In this document: piece after piece, positions 47,158 to 55,547 of the stretch
Position numbering within the stretch: the stretch's first letter is position 1
Layout of the letters: each line of letters starts with the position of its first letter
DNA from: Guptibacillus algicola
Lineage (GTDB): Bacteria; Bacillota; Bacilli; Bacillales; Guptibacillaceae
DNA: 64,000 nt
Reading direction: 5' to 3'
Assembly (NCBI RefSeq): GCF_020171805.1
Contig: NZ_JAIVAF010000001.1
Span: forward strand, 558,001 to 622,000
Program-made: the position numbers and the translations under genes
Notes under the pieces: generated by a model
What the model was told of the DNA's origin: nothing
Seen by the model: the letters and a program-made list of their open reading frames with translations, nothing else
The model's database searches: none

Positions 47158-48192
47158 TTATATATGCTTAAATTGCTTAATAAATCTACTATCATTTGTA
47201 TAGAAATGGCGAATGTCATCGATGCCATATTTAAGCATTGCAATTCTTTCAGGTCCCATTCCAAATGCAAAACCGGTCACTTTCTCAGGGTCAAAACCAG
47301 ACATACGAAGCACATTTGGATGCACCATTCCGCCACCTAAAATTTCGATCCAGCCTGTACTTTTACAAACAGAGCAACCACTTCCTCCACAGTTAAAGCA
47401 TGAAATATCCATCTCTACTGAAGGTTCAGTAAATGGAAAGAAGCTCGGACGTAAACGAATTTCTCTTTCTTCTCCAAACATCTTTTTAGCAAAAGATTGA
47501 AGAACACCTTTCAAGTCACTCATTCGAACATCTTCACCAACCATAAGTCCTTCGATCTGCATGAATTGGTGTGAATGCGTAGCATCGTCAGTATCTCTAC
47601 GATAAACCTTTCCTGGAACGATGATTTTAACAGGGCCTTCGCCATTCAGCTTCTCCATCGTTCTAGCCTGCATCGGTGAAGTATGAGTGCGAAGTAACGT
47701 TTCTTCTGTAACATAGAAGGAATCCTGCATATCACGTGCTGGATGATCTTTAGGTAAATTTAACGCTTCGAAATTATAGTAATCTGTTTCAACTTCAGGA
47801 CCTTCAGCTATTGAAAAACCCATACCAAGGAAAAGATCTTCAATTTCTTCAATGACTCTTGTTAAAGGATGATGATTACCTTTCTTAACAGGTCGACCTG
47901 GTAATGTGATATCGATCGTCTCTTCTTTTAACTTTTCTTCAACTGCTGCTTTTTCCATCACCTGTGTTTTCTCGTCTAGCTTTTCTGAGATTGCAGCGCG
48001 AATATCGTTTGCTAATTGCCCCATTTTCGGACGTTCTTCAGCAGAAAGTTTCCCCATGCCTCTCAAAATTTCTGTGATTGGCCCTTTTTTACCCAAGTAT
48101 GCGACACGAATGTCTTGCAATTCTTTCATCGAGGAAGCAGCTTCGATTTGAGTTAGCGCTTCTTCCTTTAATGTTTGTAACCGTTCTTGCAT
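47158..48192 (-). CDS. pheS: Phenylalanyl-tRNA synthetase alpha subunit
   Basis: The 344-residue catalytic subunit has an N-terminal coiled coil, then class II motifs: [31 protein letters not shown] (motif 2), and [22 protein letters not shown] (motif 3). The zinc-type cysteine cluster [12 protein letters not shown] is present. I used the ATG at 48192, which has GGAGG eight bases upstream. A T-box precedes it. Confidence 0.98.
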   Translation of the reverse strand: MQERLQTLKEEALTQIEAASSMKELQDIRVAYLGKKGPITEILRGMGKLSAEERPKMGQLANDIRAAISEKLDEKTQVMEKAAVEEKLKEETIDITLPGRPVKKGNHHPLTRVIEEIEDLFLGMGFSIAEGPEVETDYYNFEALNLPKDHPARDMQDSFYVTEETLLRTHTSPMQARTMEKLNGEGPVKIIVPGKVYRRDTDDATHSHQFMQIEGLMVGEDVRMSDLKGVLQSFAKKMFGEEREIRLRPSFFPFTEPSVEMDISCFNCGGSGCSVCKSTGWIEILGGGMVHPNVLRMSGFDPEKVTGFAFGMGPERIAMLKYGIDDIRHFYTNDSRFIKQFKHI

Positions 48193-48289
48193 AACTTTTA
48201 CCTCCATTTCAATGTTTGTTCTACTTAGCCACTAAGGTAGTGTAAAAACAATATCTAAATGCTCTATCCCTCTTCCTTCGGGTTTTAAG

Positions 48290-48540
48290 AAAATAAAAAA
48301 ATCCTCACCCCTCTGGAAAGGGGCGAAGATTTGAGTTCGCGGTACCACCCTAATTCACTGATTGTACGATCAGCCTTGGTAAACGATAACGGTTCGTAAC
48401 CGGTCCGCTTTTTTTATCAAGCGGCAACTCAAGAGTGAATTCAAAAGCGTTCCTATAGAAATGCTTTCAGTCAAGGCATTTCCTCCCTACATAGGAAGAG
48501 ACAGTTTACTACTCTCTATCATTGTTTTTAATATATTGAA
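48290..48540 (-). promoter_or_regulatory. T-box leader of pheST
   Basis: The minus-strand leader carries the T-box core AGGGTGGTACCGCG (48338-48351), followed by a terminator stem (about 48297-48333) and a run of T. Long helices upstream make up stem I, and a TTC triplet in its 3' side (near 48438) could be the phenylalanine specifier. Uncharged tRNA-Phe should favour read-through. Confidence 0.92.
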
Positions 48541-48550
48541 GTTCTTAATA

Positions 48551-48579
48551 ATTATAGAAAAAAAACGCAAAGTCTGCAA
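48551..48579 (-). promoter_or_regulatory. Sigma-A promoter of the pheST leader
   Basis: TTGCAG (48574-48579), 17 bases, TATAAT (48551-48556), between the ysgA stop and the T-box. Confidence 0.8.
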
Positions 48580-48585
48580 GCCTGA

Positions 48586-49335
48586 TTATGAAGGCAACAA
48601 TCCATACATCAAGATTCCAGCTGCAACAGCTACATTTAATGACTCTGCTCCACCATAAATAGGGATATACACTTTCTCATGTGCGAGTTCTTGAAGATCT
48701 TTCGAAACACCGTTCGCTTCATTTCCCATAATGATTGCGAAGTGCTCAGGACCTTGAAGCTGATTATACGGTGTACCTCCACTTACCTCAGTTGCATAAA
48801 TGGAAAGCCCTGCATTATTAAAGTCTTGTACTGCTTCTTGTAGATCAACTTTTTTGATTGGTATATGAAAAAGTGATCCCTGGGTAGAACGTAAAACCTT
48901 ACTGTTATAAAGATCGACCGTTCCATTTCCAAGCAGAACACCATCGTATCCTGCGCTATGAGCAGTCCGTATAATCGTTCCTAGATTACCTGGGTCTTGA
49001 ATGGCATCTAACAAAATGAATTTGCCTTTATCCTCTATAACAGATTCAGTCATTTCACATACAGCAATAATACCTTGCGGCGTTTCAGTCGCCGTTATTT
49101 CCTTCATCACTTTCTCAGTAACAGTATAGACTTTTGGTTGATCTTTAAACAAATTAACTTCAAACTCTGATCCTTCTGATAAAATGACTTCTGTCACAAG
49201 CGCGTTTGCTTTAGCCGCTTCTTCAACAATATGAGGCCCTTCAATAAGAAACGCAGATGCTTTCTCTCGACCTTTTTTTGACTGGAGTTTTTTCCAGTCT
49301 TTCACTTTTTGGTTTTTCACAGATTCAATAAGCAT
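48586..49335 (-). CDS. ysgA: SpoU/TrmH-family RNA methyltransferase YsgA
   Basis: The 249-residue protein probably 2'-O-methylates rRNA. It has an N-terminal substrate-binding domain (residues 1-85, AFLIEGPHIVEEAAKA) and a SPOUT knot: FILLDAIQDPGNLGTIIRTAHSAG, ALIMGNEANGVS-like AIIMGNEANGVSKDL, and YIPIYGGAESLNVAVAAGI. I used the ATG at 49335 with AAGGAG upstream. It precedes pheST, as in B. subtilis. Confidence 0.93.
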   Translation of the reverse strand: MLIESVKNQKVKDWKKLQSKKGREKASAFLIEGPHIVEEAAKANALVTEVILSEGSEFEVNLFKDQPKVYTVTEKVMKEITATETPQGIIAVCEMTESVIEDKGKFILLDAIQDPGNLGTIIRTAHSAGYDGVLLGNGTVDLYNSKVLRSTQGSLFHIPIKKVDLQEAVQDFNNAGLSIYATEVSGGTPYNQLQGPEHFAIIMGNEANGVSKDLQELAHEKVYIPIYGGAESLNVAVAAGILMYGLLPS

Positions 49336-49400
49336 AGTGCTCTCCTTCATTTTTCAATGATTCCATTATAGACGCATCAACAAGAAGTTTCCAATACAAT

Positions 49401-49430
49401 TCATGAAAAATTACTCTTTCGTTCATACTA
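49401..49430 (+). promoter_or_regulatory. Sigma-G promoter of sspI
   Basis: TCATG (49401-49405), an 18-base spacer and CATACTA (49424-49430) match sigma-G boxes GHATR and CATWHTA, with one mismatch in the first. Confidence 0.7.
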
Positions 49431-49475
49431 AGATTGCTTGGTTTCCAAGCGAATGAGAAAGGTGAGGTGGAAAGC

Positions 49476-49682
49476 ATGGACCTTAACTTAAGAAAAGCCA
49501 TCCTTGCTAACGTATCTGGTAACGATGAGGATCAGATAGAGGCGACGATTCTCGACGCGATGCAAAGCGGAGAAGAAAAAATGTTACCAGGTCTTGGTGT
49601 CCTTTTCGAAATTCTTTGGAAAGAAGCACCAGAAGAAGAGCGTCAGCAAATGCTCACTTATATGGCTCAAGGCGTACAATAA
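49476..49682 (+). CDS. sspI: Small acid-soluble spore protein SspI
   Basis: This 68-residue minor spore protein is packed into the forespore. It begins [16 protein letters not shown] and contains [20 protein letters not shown], very like B. subtilis SspI. I placed the start at 49476 behind GAGGTGG instead of at an upstream ATG. It is monocistronic, with a sigma-G promoter and a strong terminator. Confidence 0.95.
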   Translation: MDLNLRKAILANVSGNDEDQIEATILDAMQSGEEKMLPGLGVLFEILWKEAPEEERQQMLTYMAQGVQ

Positions 49683-49683
49683 G

Positions 49684-49715
49684 CAAAATCCGGTGGCAAA
49701 AGCCACCGGATTTTG
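49684..49715 (+). terminator. Terminator of sspI
   Basis: AAAATCCGGTGGC pairs perfectly with GCCACCGGATTTT across a four-base loop, followed by GTGTG; the only T-run is the TTTT of the stem. Confidence 0.85.
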
Positions 49716-49720
49716 TGTGT

Positions 49721-49840
49721 GAAAAGCGGAAGGAACCGTTTAGGTCCGAAAGGCGCTGGAGGCTTTTCAAATGAACACGTTCTTTGTGTTCAATTGAAAA
49801 GCTGAAGCGACCCGAGGACCTGGTTCCTGCAGCTAGACAC
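49721..49840 (-). repeat. Diverged inverted copy of the 120-bp hairpin repeat
   Basis: Read on the minus strand, this 120-bp stretch keeps the skeleton of the tandem units next to it: TGTCTAGCT near one end, GAACAC-seven bases-GTGTTC in the centre, CTAAACG and CGCTTTTC at the other end. The stems differ in sequence but pair: GGAACC/GGTTCC, AGGTCC/GGACCT, CTTTTCAA/TTGAAAAG. Phrases such as GGCGCTGGAGG and AGCTAGACAC recall a Bacillaceae intergenic repeat family, unverified. Confidence 0.8.
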
Positions 49841-49841
49841 C

Positions 49842-49898
49842 GAAAAGCGGAAGTGGGCGTTTAGGTATCTAAACCATTGCCGCTCTCCTCTTGTCTAG
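49842..49898 (-). repeat. Truncated remnant of the hairpin repeat
   Basis: It starts like another inverted copy (GAAAAGCGGAAG...GCGTTTAGG) but breaks off into the palindrome GTTTAGGTATCTAAAC and ends with TTGTCTAG. It looks like an internal-deletion derivative. Confidence 0.55.
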
Positions 49899-50018
49899 TG
49901 TCTAGCTACGGCTCGCAGAAACTCCATCATTTCGCTCTTTCGGATGAACACAAAAAGCGTGTTCTTCCGAAAGCGCTCCAATGACTCCGTGTCTAAACGC
50001 GAAACTTCGCTTTTCTGA
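49899..50018 (+). repeat. 120-bp tandem hairpin repeat, unit 1
   Basis: The first of three head-to-tail units of exactly 120 bp without gaps. Its central hairpin pairs GAACAC (49946-49951) with GTGTTC (49959-49964), then CTTTCGGA (49937-49944) with TCCGAAAG (49966-49973). The outer stem AGAAAC/GTGTCT has one mismatch. Confidence 0.92.
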
Positions 50019-50138
50019 TGTCCAGCTACGACTCGCAGAAACTCCATCATTTCACTCTTTTGAATGAACACAAAAAGCGTGTTCTTTCAAAAGCGTTCCA
50101 ATGATTCCGTTTCTAACCGCTCGTCTTCGCTTTTCTGG
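50019..50138 (+). repeat. 120-bp tandem hairpin repeat, unit 2
   Basis: The same layout as unit 1, but the arm is CTTTTGAA (50057-50064) pairing with TTCAAAAG (50086-50093), and the outer stem is AGAAAC (50037-50042) with GTTTCT (50109-50114), a perfect match. Confidence 0.92.
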
Positions 50139-50258
50139 TGTCCAGCTGCGTTTCGCAGACACTACGCCATTTCGCTCTCACAAATGAACACAAAAAACGT
50201 GTTCTTTTGTGAGCGCTCCAATGACTCCGTGTCTAAACGCGAAACTTCGCTTTTCTTA
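50139..50258 (+). repeat. 120-bp tandem hairpin repeat, unit 3
   Basis: The arm is CTCACAAA (50177-50184) pairing with TTTGTGAG (50206-50213); the outer stem is AGACAC (50157-50162) with GTGTCT (50229-50234), and GTTTCGC further out can pair with GCGAAAC. The unit ends at the stop codon of the M42 peptidase gene. Confidence 0.92.
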
Positions 50259-51341
50259 ATTAAACGTTATTTCCTTAACTTTATCATCATCCATTTTCTT
50301 AATGACTTCTACGATTAGGTTAACTGCGTTTTCGAAGTCGTCACGGTGCAGGATAGCTGCGTGTGTGTGGATGTAGCGTGTTGCGATTGTGATGGAAAGT
50401 GCTGGTACACCGTTTGCTGTCAGGTGAATCTTACCTGAATCTGTTCCACCACCTGCAATCGCGTCGAATTGGTAAGGGATGTTGTTTTCGTCAGCTGTGT
50501 CTGTAACGAAGTCACGTAGCCCTTTGTGACCAACCATCGATGCATCGTACATGATGATTTGAGGTCCTTTACCCATTTTCGATTGAGCGTCTTTGTCTGA
50601 TACTCCTGGAGTATCTCCAGCGATACCCACGTCAACTGCAAAACCGATATCAGGTTTGATCATGTTCGCTGCAGTCGTTGCTCCGCGAAGACCTACTTCT
50701 TCTTGTACTGTTCCTACACCATATACAGTGTTCGGGTGGTCTTCTCCTTGTAGTTTACGAAGAACTTCAATCGCGATCGCACAGCCAATACGGTTGTCCC
50801 ATGCTTTAGCCATCAGCATTTTTTCATTGTTCATAACTGTGAATTCGCAAACAGGAGCTACAGAATCACCAGGCTTAACCCCCCATTCCAAAGCTTCTTC
50901 TCTACTTGAAGCGCCGATATCGATAAACATGTCTTTCTTGTCGATCGATTTCTTACGCTGCTCGGCAGGAAGAATGTGAGGAGGTTTAGACCCGATTACA
51001 CCCATGATGTTACCTTTTCTTGTCATAACGTTTACTCGCTGTGCAAGCATTACCTGCTCCCACCAGCCTCCAACTGTTTGGAACCATAAGAAACCTTTAT
51101 CATCAATGCGAGTTACCATAAAGCCAATCTCATCAAGGTGGCCTGCTACCATGATTTTAGGACCTTGCGCACTCCCTTTCTTCATAGCGATCAAGCTGCC
51201 AAGATTATCGGTCATCATTTCATCAGCAAGTGGTTCTATGTGTCTTCTCATAACGTCACGAGGTTCACGTTCGTTACCTGGTACCCCATTTGCATCAGTT
51301 AATTCTTTTAGCATCTGCAATGTTTCATCAAGCTTCGTCAT
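50256..51341 (-). CDS. ysdC: M42-family aminopeptidase YsdC
   Basis: The 361-residue protein belongs to the glutamyl aminopeptidase/endoglucanase-like M42 family of dinuclear metallopeptidases. Metal and catalytic residues are seen in [41 protein letters not shown] (catalytic Glu pair), [12 protein letters not shown] and the C-terminal RYIHTHAA. I used the ATG at 51341, which has AAGGAGG eight bases upstream and gives the B. subtilis YsdC length. Its substrate is unknown. No terminator is evident between its stop and the repeat cluster. Confidence 0.94.
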   Translation of the reverse strand: MTKLDETLQMLKELTDANGVPGNEREPRDVMRRHIEPLADEMMTDNLGSLIAMKKGSAQGPKIMVAGHLDEIGFMVTRIDDKGFLWFQTVGGWWEQVMLAQRVNVMTRKGNIMGVIGSKPPHILPAEQRKKSIDKKDMFIDIGASSREEALEWGVKPGDSVAPVCEFTVMNNEKMLMAKAWDNRIGCAIAIEVLRKLQGEDHPNTVYGVGTVQEEVGLRGATTAANMIKPDIGFAVDVGIAGDTPGVSDKDAQSKMGKGPQIIMYDASMVGHKGLRDFVTDTADENNIPYQFDAIAGGGTDSGKIHLTANGVPALSITIATRYIHTHAAILHRDDFENAVNLIVEVIKKMDDDKVKEITFN

Positions 51342-51377
51342 ATGTAGTTCCTCCTTGTATGTATACATTCACCGTTC

Positions 51378-51406
51378 ATTATAACGTTTTTGGAAATGTT
51401 ACACAA
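51378..51406 (-). promoter_or_regulatory. Promoter of ysdC
   Basis: TTGTGT (51401-51406), 17 bases, TATAAT (51378-51383). Confidence 0.6.
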
Positions 51407-51424
51407 TTGAGAACGTTTTTACAG

Positions 51425-51928
51425 CTAATACCCTTGGTTCTGTCGTTGATGGTTTATTTCGTTCTTCTTTAAGTATGCTTGTTCAATTTCATCGATGCTA
51501 AGATCGATAGCTGTTGCTAACTGTAAATATTTCTCAAGCAAAATATGAAATGATTCCACACTCTGATTCTCACGGAGAACATCGATCGCATGATATACTT
51601 CTTGAAAGGCTTTAACAGGCTCGCTAGTTTCCAATCGCTCATCTGCTGAGACTTCTGAAATTCCAAGTTCAATACCTAACGACAGGATAAAGTGAATCCC
51701 GTCTACATATTCTTCAAGAATCGTTTCCTTTTTAGCTCTTGGTTTCGTACTCCAAAACTTAAAACATCTTGTTTCATTGGCTAGCTCTCCCACTTCAACC
51801 TGTAGAGCAAGAAGCTTTCTACTAAAAAGATCACTAGTATGCAGGCGATGCTCATCTAGGATTCGGTCGTCTAATGTTTTTTGTAGTTCAAGCAAGCGTT
51901 CAAAGTTCAACGTTATCGTCCTCTCCAT
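51425..51928 (-). CDS. dUTP diphosphatase, all-alpha (dUTPase_2) family
   Basis: The 167-residue protein should convert dUTP to dUMP, keeping uracil out of DNA. It has the MazG-like metal-binding helices: LLALQVEVGELANETRCFKFW near residues 40-60 and EEYVDGIHFILSLG near residue 72. It is not the trimeric beta-type dUTPase. It lies between ysdC and the divergent ysdB; I do not recall it at that place in B. subtilis. Confidence 0.88.
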   Translation of the reverse strand: MERTITLNFERLLELQKTLDDRILDEHRLHTSDLFSRKLLALQVEVGELANETRCFKFWSTKPRAKKETILEEYVDGIHFILSLGIELGISEVSADERLETSEPVKAFQEVYHAIDVLRENQSVESFHILLEKYLQLATAIDLSIDEIEQAYLKKNEINHQRQNQGY

Positions 51929-51949
51929 ATAATATTATTAATTTTTTTT

Positions 51950-51975
51950 TGAAACCTTTTTTCATCATAAACGTA
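51950..51975 (+). promoter_or_regulatory. Sigma-W promoter of ysdB
   Basis: TGAAAC (51950-51955), exactly 16 bases, CGTA (51972-51975), the consensus sigma-W promoter. ysdB is a known sigma-W regulon member in B. subtilis. Confidence 0.9.
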
Positions 51976-52013
51976 AATAGTAATGAAGCATAGTGAAAAC
52001 GAGGTGCTGCCAA

Positions 52014-52409
52014 ATGATTATTGTTCTGTTCCGTTTAGTTATTCTTGCTGCTATGGTACTTATCGCGTACTCAGTAATCCGTTTTTTTGCTGATCCAAAA
52101 AGAAAACTTGAAAAAGCTCACGACCATAAACAGTATTATTTCTTAGATGACACGACTAACGCAAGAAAGAATTTTCTAGTCACGTACAAAGGGGCTTTGT
52201 TCGAAGGTGAGAAATATCTTGGGACAACAGATAACTCCTTTGACATCATTACCATTTCAGTGAGCGTAAAAAATGCCTCTGAACTATATTTGCTCGAAAA
52301 AGAAGATTTTTATTTCCTCGAAAAAGAAATGGACCTGCGGTATCCATGTGCTGAAATTAAATGGAAGAGTCCAGTAAAGGAATTCCTTCGACATCGAGAA
52401 AACTCATAG
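52014..52409 (+). CDS. ysdB: Sigma-W regulated protein YsdB
   Basis: This 131-residue protein has one N-terminal transmembrane helix (residues 1-24) and a cytoplasmic part with the conserved FADPKRKLEKAHDHKQYYFLDD and RKNFLVTYKGALFEGEKYLGTTD. The function is unknown, but sigma-W control links it to envelope stress and antimicrobial defence. The start at 52014 has GAGGTG seven bases upstream. Confidence 0.9.
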   Translation: MIIVLFRLVILAAMVLIAYSVIRFFADPKRKLEKAHDHKQYYFLDDTTNARKNFLVTYKGALFEGEKYLGTTDNSFDIITISVSVKNASELYLLEKEDFYFLEKEMDLRYPCAEIKWKSPVKEFLRHRENS

Positions 52410-52417
52410 AAAAATAT

Positions 52418-52454
52418 AAACGTCCTTGCCACCAGTGGCAAGGACGTTTTTTTA
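52418..52454. terminator. Bidirectional terminator between ysdB and the TVP38 gene
   Basis: AAACGTCCTTGCC pairs with GGCAAGGACGTTT across a six-base loop; seven T follow on the plus strand and an AT-rich tract on the minus strand. Confidence 0.9.
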
Positions 52455-53024
52455 TCTAGCTGGCTGAAAAAATTCTTCCCACTTCATGATCCACTCTCTT
52501 CTTCTTAATAAATGAAATAAGATCGCTAACCCTAGCATCAATAACACAATTAGCTGAGGTTCAAGCCCTCTGATTGCCGTACCAAAAAAAGAGTAAAGTA
52601 ACGCAAGCGGTATGTTAGTAAAAAAAGATGATTTTAAATATCCCTGAAAATCCCTAGAAACTTCAATCAGGCAAAGTGAAATAAAATGAAAGTGCATGAA
52701 AGGTACTAATCGTAAGATTGCTATTTGACCAATCGACATCGGCATTCGCTTCTTCATCCATTTTTTCTTAATTTTCGTTATCTTTTTCAACAAAAATGGA
52801 GAACGTTTAATCACAAAATAAAAAACGACGCTTACGACTGTGATTCCAATTACAGAATAGATCGTTCCATACACTGCGCCAAACATTACGCCTCCTGCCA
52901 TACAGATCACACTTACTGGTACGAATATAAACTGTCGTAAAAAATGAAGGACAATAAAATAAAGCGGGGCATAGACTCCACTATTCGAAACAACTTCGAC
53001 GAGAGGCAGGACAAGCTCATTCAT
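52452..53024 (-). CDS. TVP38/TMEM64 (VTT domain) membrane protein
   Basis: The 190-residue protein has five to six hydrophobic segments and the VTT-domain pattern FVPVSVICMAGGVMFGAVYGTIYSVIG near residues 34-60, followed by LRLVPFMHFHFISL. Relatives include DedA and bacterial scramblase-like proteins; the role here is unknown. The family usually has a G-x-x-F/Y-G loop, seen as GGVMFGAVYG. The start has GGGGGG upstream. Confidence 0.85.
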   Translation of the reverse strand: MNELVLPLVEVVSNSGVYAPLYFIVLHFLRQFIFVPVSVICMAGGVMFGAVYGTIYSVIGITVVSVVFYFVIKRSPFLLKKITKIKKKWMKKRMPMSIGQIAILRLVPFMHFHFISLCLIEVSRDFQGYLKSSFFTNIPLALLYSFFGTAIRGLEPQLIVLLMLGLAILFHLLRRREWIMKWEEFFQPAR

Positions 53025-53048
53025 GATGTTCCCCCCTTCTCCTTTACT

Positions 53049-53078
53049 TTTATGACATGAGACGAGCAGTTATGTCAA
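53049..53078 (-). promoter_or_regulatory. Candidate promoter of the TVP38 gene
   Basis: TTGACA (53073-53078), an 18-base spacer, and CATAAA (53049-53054). The -10 is imperfect. Confidence 0.4.
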
Positions 53079-53166
53079 AACCCGCGGTAAGCTTTTGGAA
53101 TATTTTTTGGTAATACGTGGACAATAAGTGGGAATTTAACCAAATCGGAAAAAGGAGGGTATGGAA

Positions 53167-54492
53167 ATGGATGAGCTTGTGATAGCCCGTTCACTATTTG
53201 GTATGACGATGGGCGTACATATTATCTATGCCACCTTGGGTGTTGGTCTACCTCTTATGGTCCTTGTGGCTGAGCTGATGTACCAAAAAACCAAAGACAA
53301 AGATTACGCGATTATGGCTACACGTTGGACAAAGGGTTTTGCTGTTCTACTCGGAGTCGCCATACCAACAGGAACCATAGCAGGAGTTCAACTTTCTCTC
53401 CTATGGCCTGGCTTTATGGAAGCAGTTGGTAGAGTCATCGCACTTCCGTTCCAAATCGAGATTTACGCTTTCTTTCTCGAAGCTCTATTTATGTCAATCT
53501 ATGTTTATGCTTCAGATCGACTCTCACCGATTATGAGAATCGTAAGCGTGACTCTCGTAGCGATTGGTGCGAGCGCTTCTGCTATTCTAATCACGAACGT
53601 TCATGCCTTCGAAGGAACACCTGCTGGGTTTGATATTGTCGATGGTAAATTCGTAAACGTCGACCCATGGGAAGCCTTTTTCAATCCATCATTCATCGTA
53701 ACAGCGGGACACGTAACGGTTTCAGCATTAATGACCGGAGCATTTGTCATTGCTTCCATCGCCGCCTATAAGATGATCCGACTCAAAAAAGGAAATACGA
53801 GAGAATATAAGTTTCATCACAAAGCCTTAATGATGGGACTTGCGATCGGTGGAATATTTTCGTTATTAACATCACTTAATGGTCATGAATCCGCTCAGCA
53901 GCTGCATGCTTATCAACCTGAAAAACTAGCTGCAGCAGAAGGGTTGTTTGAAACTCAGACACATGCACCATTAGCGATTGGTGGGTTCACTGACAAAGAA
54001 GAACGAGAAGTGAAGTGGGCGATTGAAATTCCGTGGGCTCTCAGTTATCTAGCAGACGATTCATTCGAGACAGAGGTTCTTGGACTCGAAGAGTTTCCAG
54101 AGGACGAGTGGCCACCCCTTTTCGTTCACACTTTGTTTAATTCAATGGTAGCGATCGGATCCTTGTTAATCCTGCTATCGATTGTTGGATTTGTATGGTA
54201 CAGGGTGCTAAAAAAAGGCAGCTTCCCACGTTGGCTCATGTGGGCATTTATATCGGCAGGTCCTTTTTCTATGCTTGCGATCGAGTTTGGTTGGATATTC
54301 GCCTGTACCGGAAGGCAGCCGTGGGTAATCTACCATGTTATGAAAACGGAAGATGCGGTTACGACCTCTGGAAACATCGGTCTTCTATTCGTATTGTTTT
54401 TGATTATTTATATCATTTTAATGATCTCAACTGTCTTAGTCCTTCGGTATTACTTCAAGAAGAATCCAGTGGCGCGTGAGATCGATCAATAA
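53167..54492 (+). CDS. Cytochrome bd-type oxidase subunit I (YthA type)
   Basis: The 441-residue protein is the heme-bearing subunit of a bd-type quinol oxidase, reducing oxygen to water at the membrane. It has about nine transmembrane helices. Heme-linked residues are visible: His in MGVHIIYATLG near residue 18, the Glu pair in IEIYAFFLEALF near residue 100, and ACTGRQPWVIYH near residue 385. The Q-loop is short. I used the ATG at 53167, eight bases after AGGAGG, instead of the one at 53161, which is only two bases away. It resembles B. subtilis ythA more than cydA. Confidence 0.92.
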   Translation: MDELVIARSLFGMTMGVHIIYATLGVGLPLMVLVAELMYQKTKDKDYAIMATRWTKGFAVLLGVAIPTGTIAGVQLSLLWPGFMEAVGRVIALPFQIEIYAFFLEALFMSIYVYASDRLSPIMRIVSVTLVAIGASASAILITNVHAFEGTPAGFDIVDGKFVNVDPWEAFFNPSFIVTAGHVTVSALMTGAFVIASIAAYKMIRLKKGNTREYKFHHKALMMGLAIGGIFSLLTSLNGHESAQQLHAYQPEKLAAAEGLFETQTHAPLAIGGFTDKEEREVKWAIEIPWALSYLADDSFETEVLGLEEFPEDEWPPLFVHTLFNSMVAIGSLLILLSIVGFVWYRVLKKGSFPRWLMWAFISAGPFSMLAIEFGWIFACTGRQPWVIYHVMKTEDAVTTSGNIGLLFVLFLIIYIILMISTVLVLRYYFKKNPVAREIDQ

Positions 54493-54515
54493 ACTAAAGA
54501 AAAGGTGGTGTTCAC

Positions 54516-55547
54516 ATGTCTGAAGCACTCTATGCAATCACGTTAATTTGGGGAATCGTTTTTATTTATGCGGTTATGGCTACAATTGATTTTGGTGCGG
54601 GTTTCTGGTCCATGATCTACTTAAACAAAAACAACACAAAAGCTACTTCAATCGCTAACAGATACCTCTCTCCATCGTGGGAAGTCACAAATGTTTTCAT
54701 CGTTGCGATTGTTGTAGCACTGTTTAGTTTCTTTCCTGGTGCAACCTTCACTCTTGGCACAGTCCTCTTAATACCAGGGAGTCTCATCATCCTGTTCCTG
54801 GCGATACGCAGTGCCTTTCTAGTTTTTTCACACTCAGCAACAGAAAAGTATAAAAAAATTCTCAGCATTATATCCGGTATAACAGGCTTTCTTATCCCTG
54901 CGTTATTGATAGCAGTACTTCCCATTACGCAAGGAGGTTTTATCACACCTACAGAAGGTGCAGGACAACTAGATATAGGCGCACTCTTTACGAGCTTTAA
55001 CGTCTACGCTTATATGGCCTTTGCAATTTCCAGCACGTTGTTTCTTTCTTCATTACTACTTGCTGACTACTCAAATGTAGCGGGAGATTCAGAGGCATAT
55101 ACGATCTATAGAAGAGACGCAATTCTAGTAGGACCTATCTCTCTTGTTATGGCTGCGTTAATCGTATTAACCATTCGTACAGAAGCTCAATGGCTATTTG
55201 AGAACTTATTGGACTATACGCCGTGGTTAATTGGGTCTGTGGTTACATTCTTTATTGGCTATATTGCGCTCTTCATTCCAAGAAAAAAAGGTACAGGAAT
55301 ACCGAGGCTAGCTATGATTAGTGTCGTTATTCAATATTTACTTGCAAGCTACGCGTATGGTTCAGCTCATCTTCCTTATATTGTTTATCCTGACGTTACA
55401 ATCGAAACGGGCTTTACGAACCCAGCTACATTTAGAGCTCTAATCATTACCTATATTGTTGCGTTTTTCATCCTTACCCCCGGGTTCATATACTTTTGGC
55501 GATTATTCCTTAAAGACAAGCGGTATTTAAAGCAGAACGAATCGTAA
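54516..55547 (+). CDS. Cytochrome bd-type oxidase subunit II (YthB type)
   Basis: The 343-residue partner of the upstream subunit, with about eight to nine transmembrane helices. Family features include the N-terminal LIWGIVFIYAVMATIDFGAGFWSM and, near the end, YGSAHLPYIVYPDVTIETGFTNPATFRA. It follows 23 bases after subunit I with AAGGTGG in front, so the two form an operon. Its last 21 bases overlap the end of the convergent ysdA. Confidence 0.93.
   Translation: MSEALYAITLIWGIVFIYAVMATIDFGAGFWSMIYLNKNNTKATSIANRYLSPSWEVTNVFIVAIVVALFSFFPGATFTLGTVLLIPGSLIILFLAIRSAFLVFSHSATEKYKKILSIISGITGFLIPALLIAVLPITQGGFITPTEGAGQLDIGALFTSFNVYAYMAFAISSTLFLSSLLLADYSNVAGDSEAYTIYRRDAILVGPISLVMAALIVLTIRTEAQWLFENLLDYTPWLIGSVVTFFIGYIALFIPRKKGTGIPRLAMISVVIQYLLASYAYGSAHLPYIVYPDVTIETGFTNPATFRALIITYIVAFFILTPGFIYFWRLFLKDKRYLKQNES

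Noticed and set aside
49899-50258. CRISPR array
   Set aside because: Units are contiguous 120-bp copies without spacers, and no cas gene is present in the window.
50064-50318. Plus-strand open frame through the repeat array with a repeated peptide
   Set aside because: The 120-bp period is a multiple of three, so any frame without stops repeats. There is no ribosome binding site, and the substitutions follow stem pairing, not codon position.
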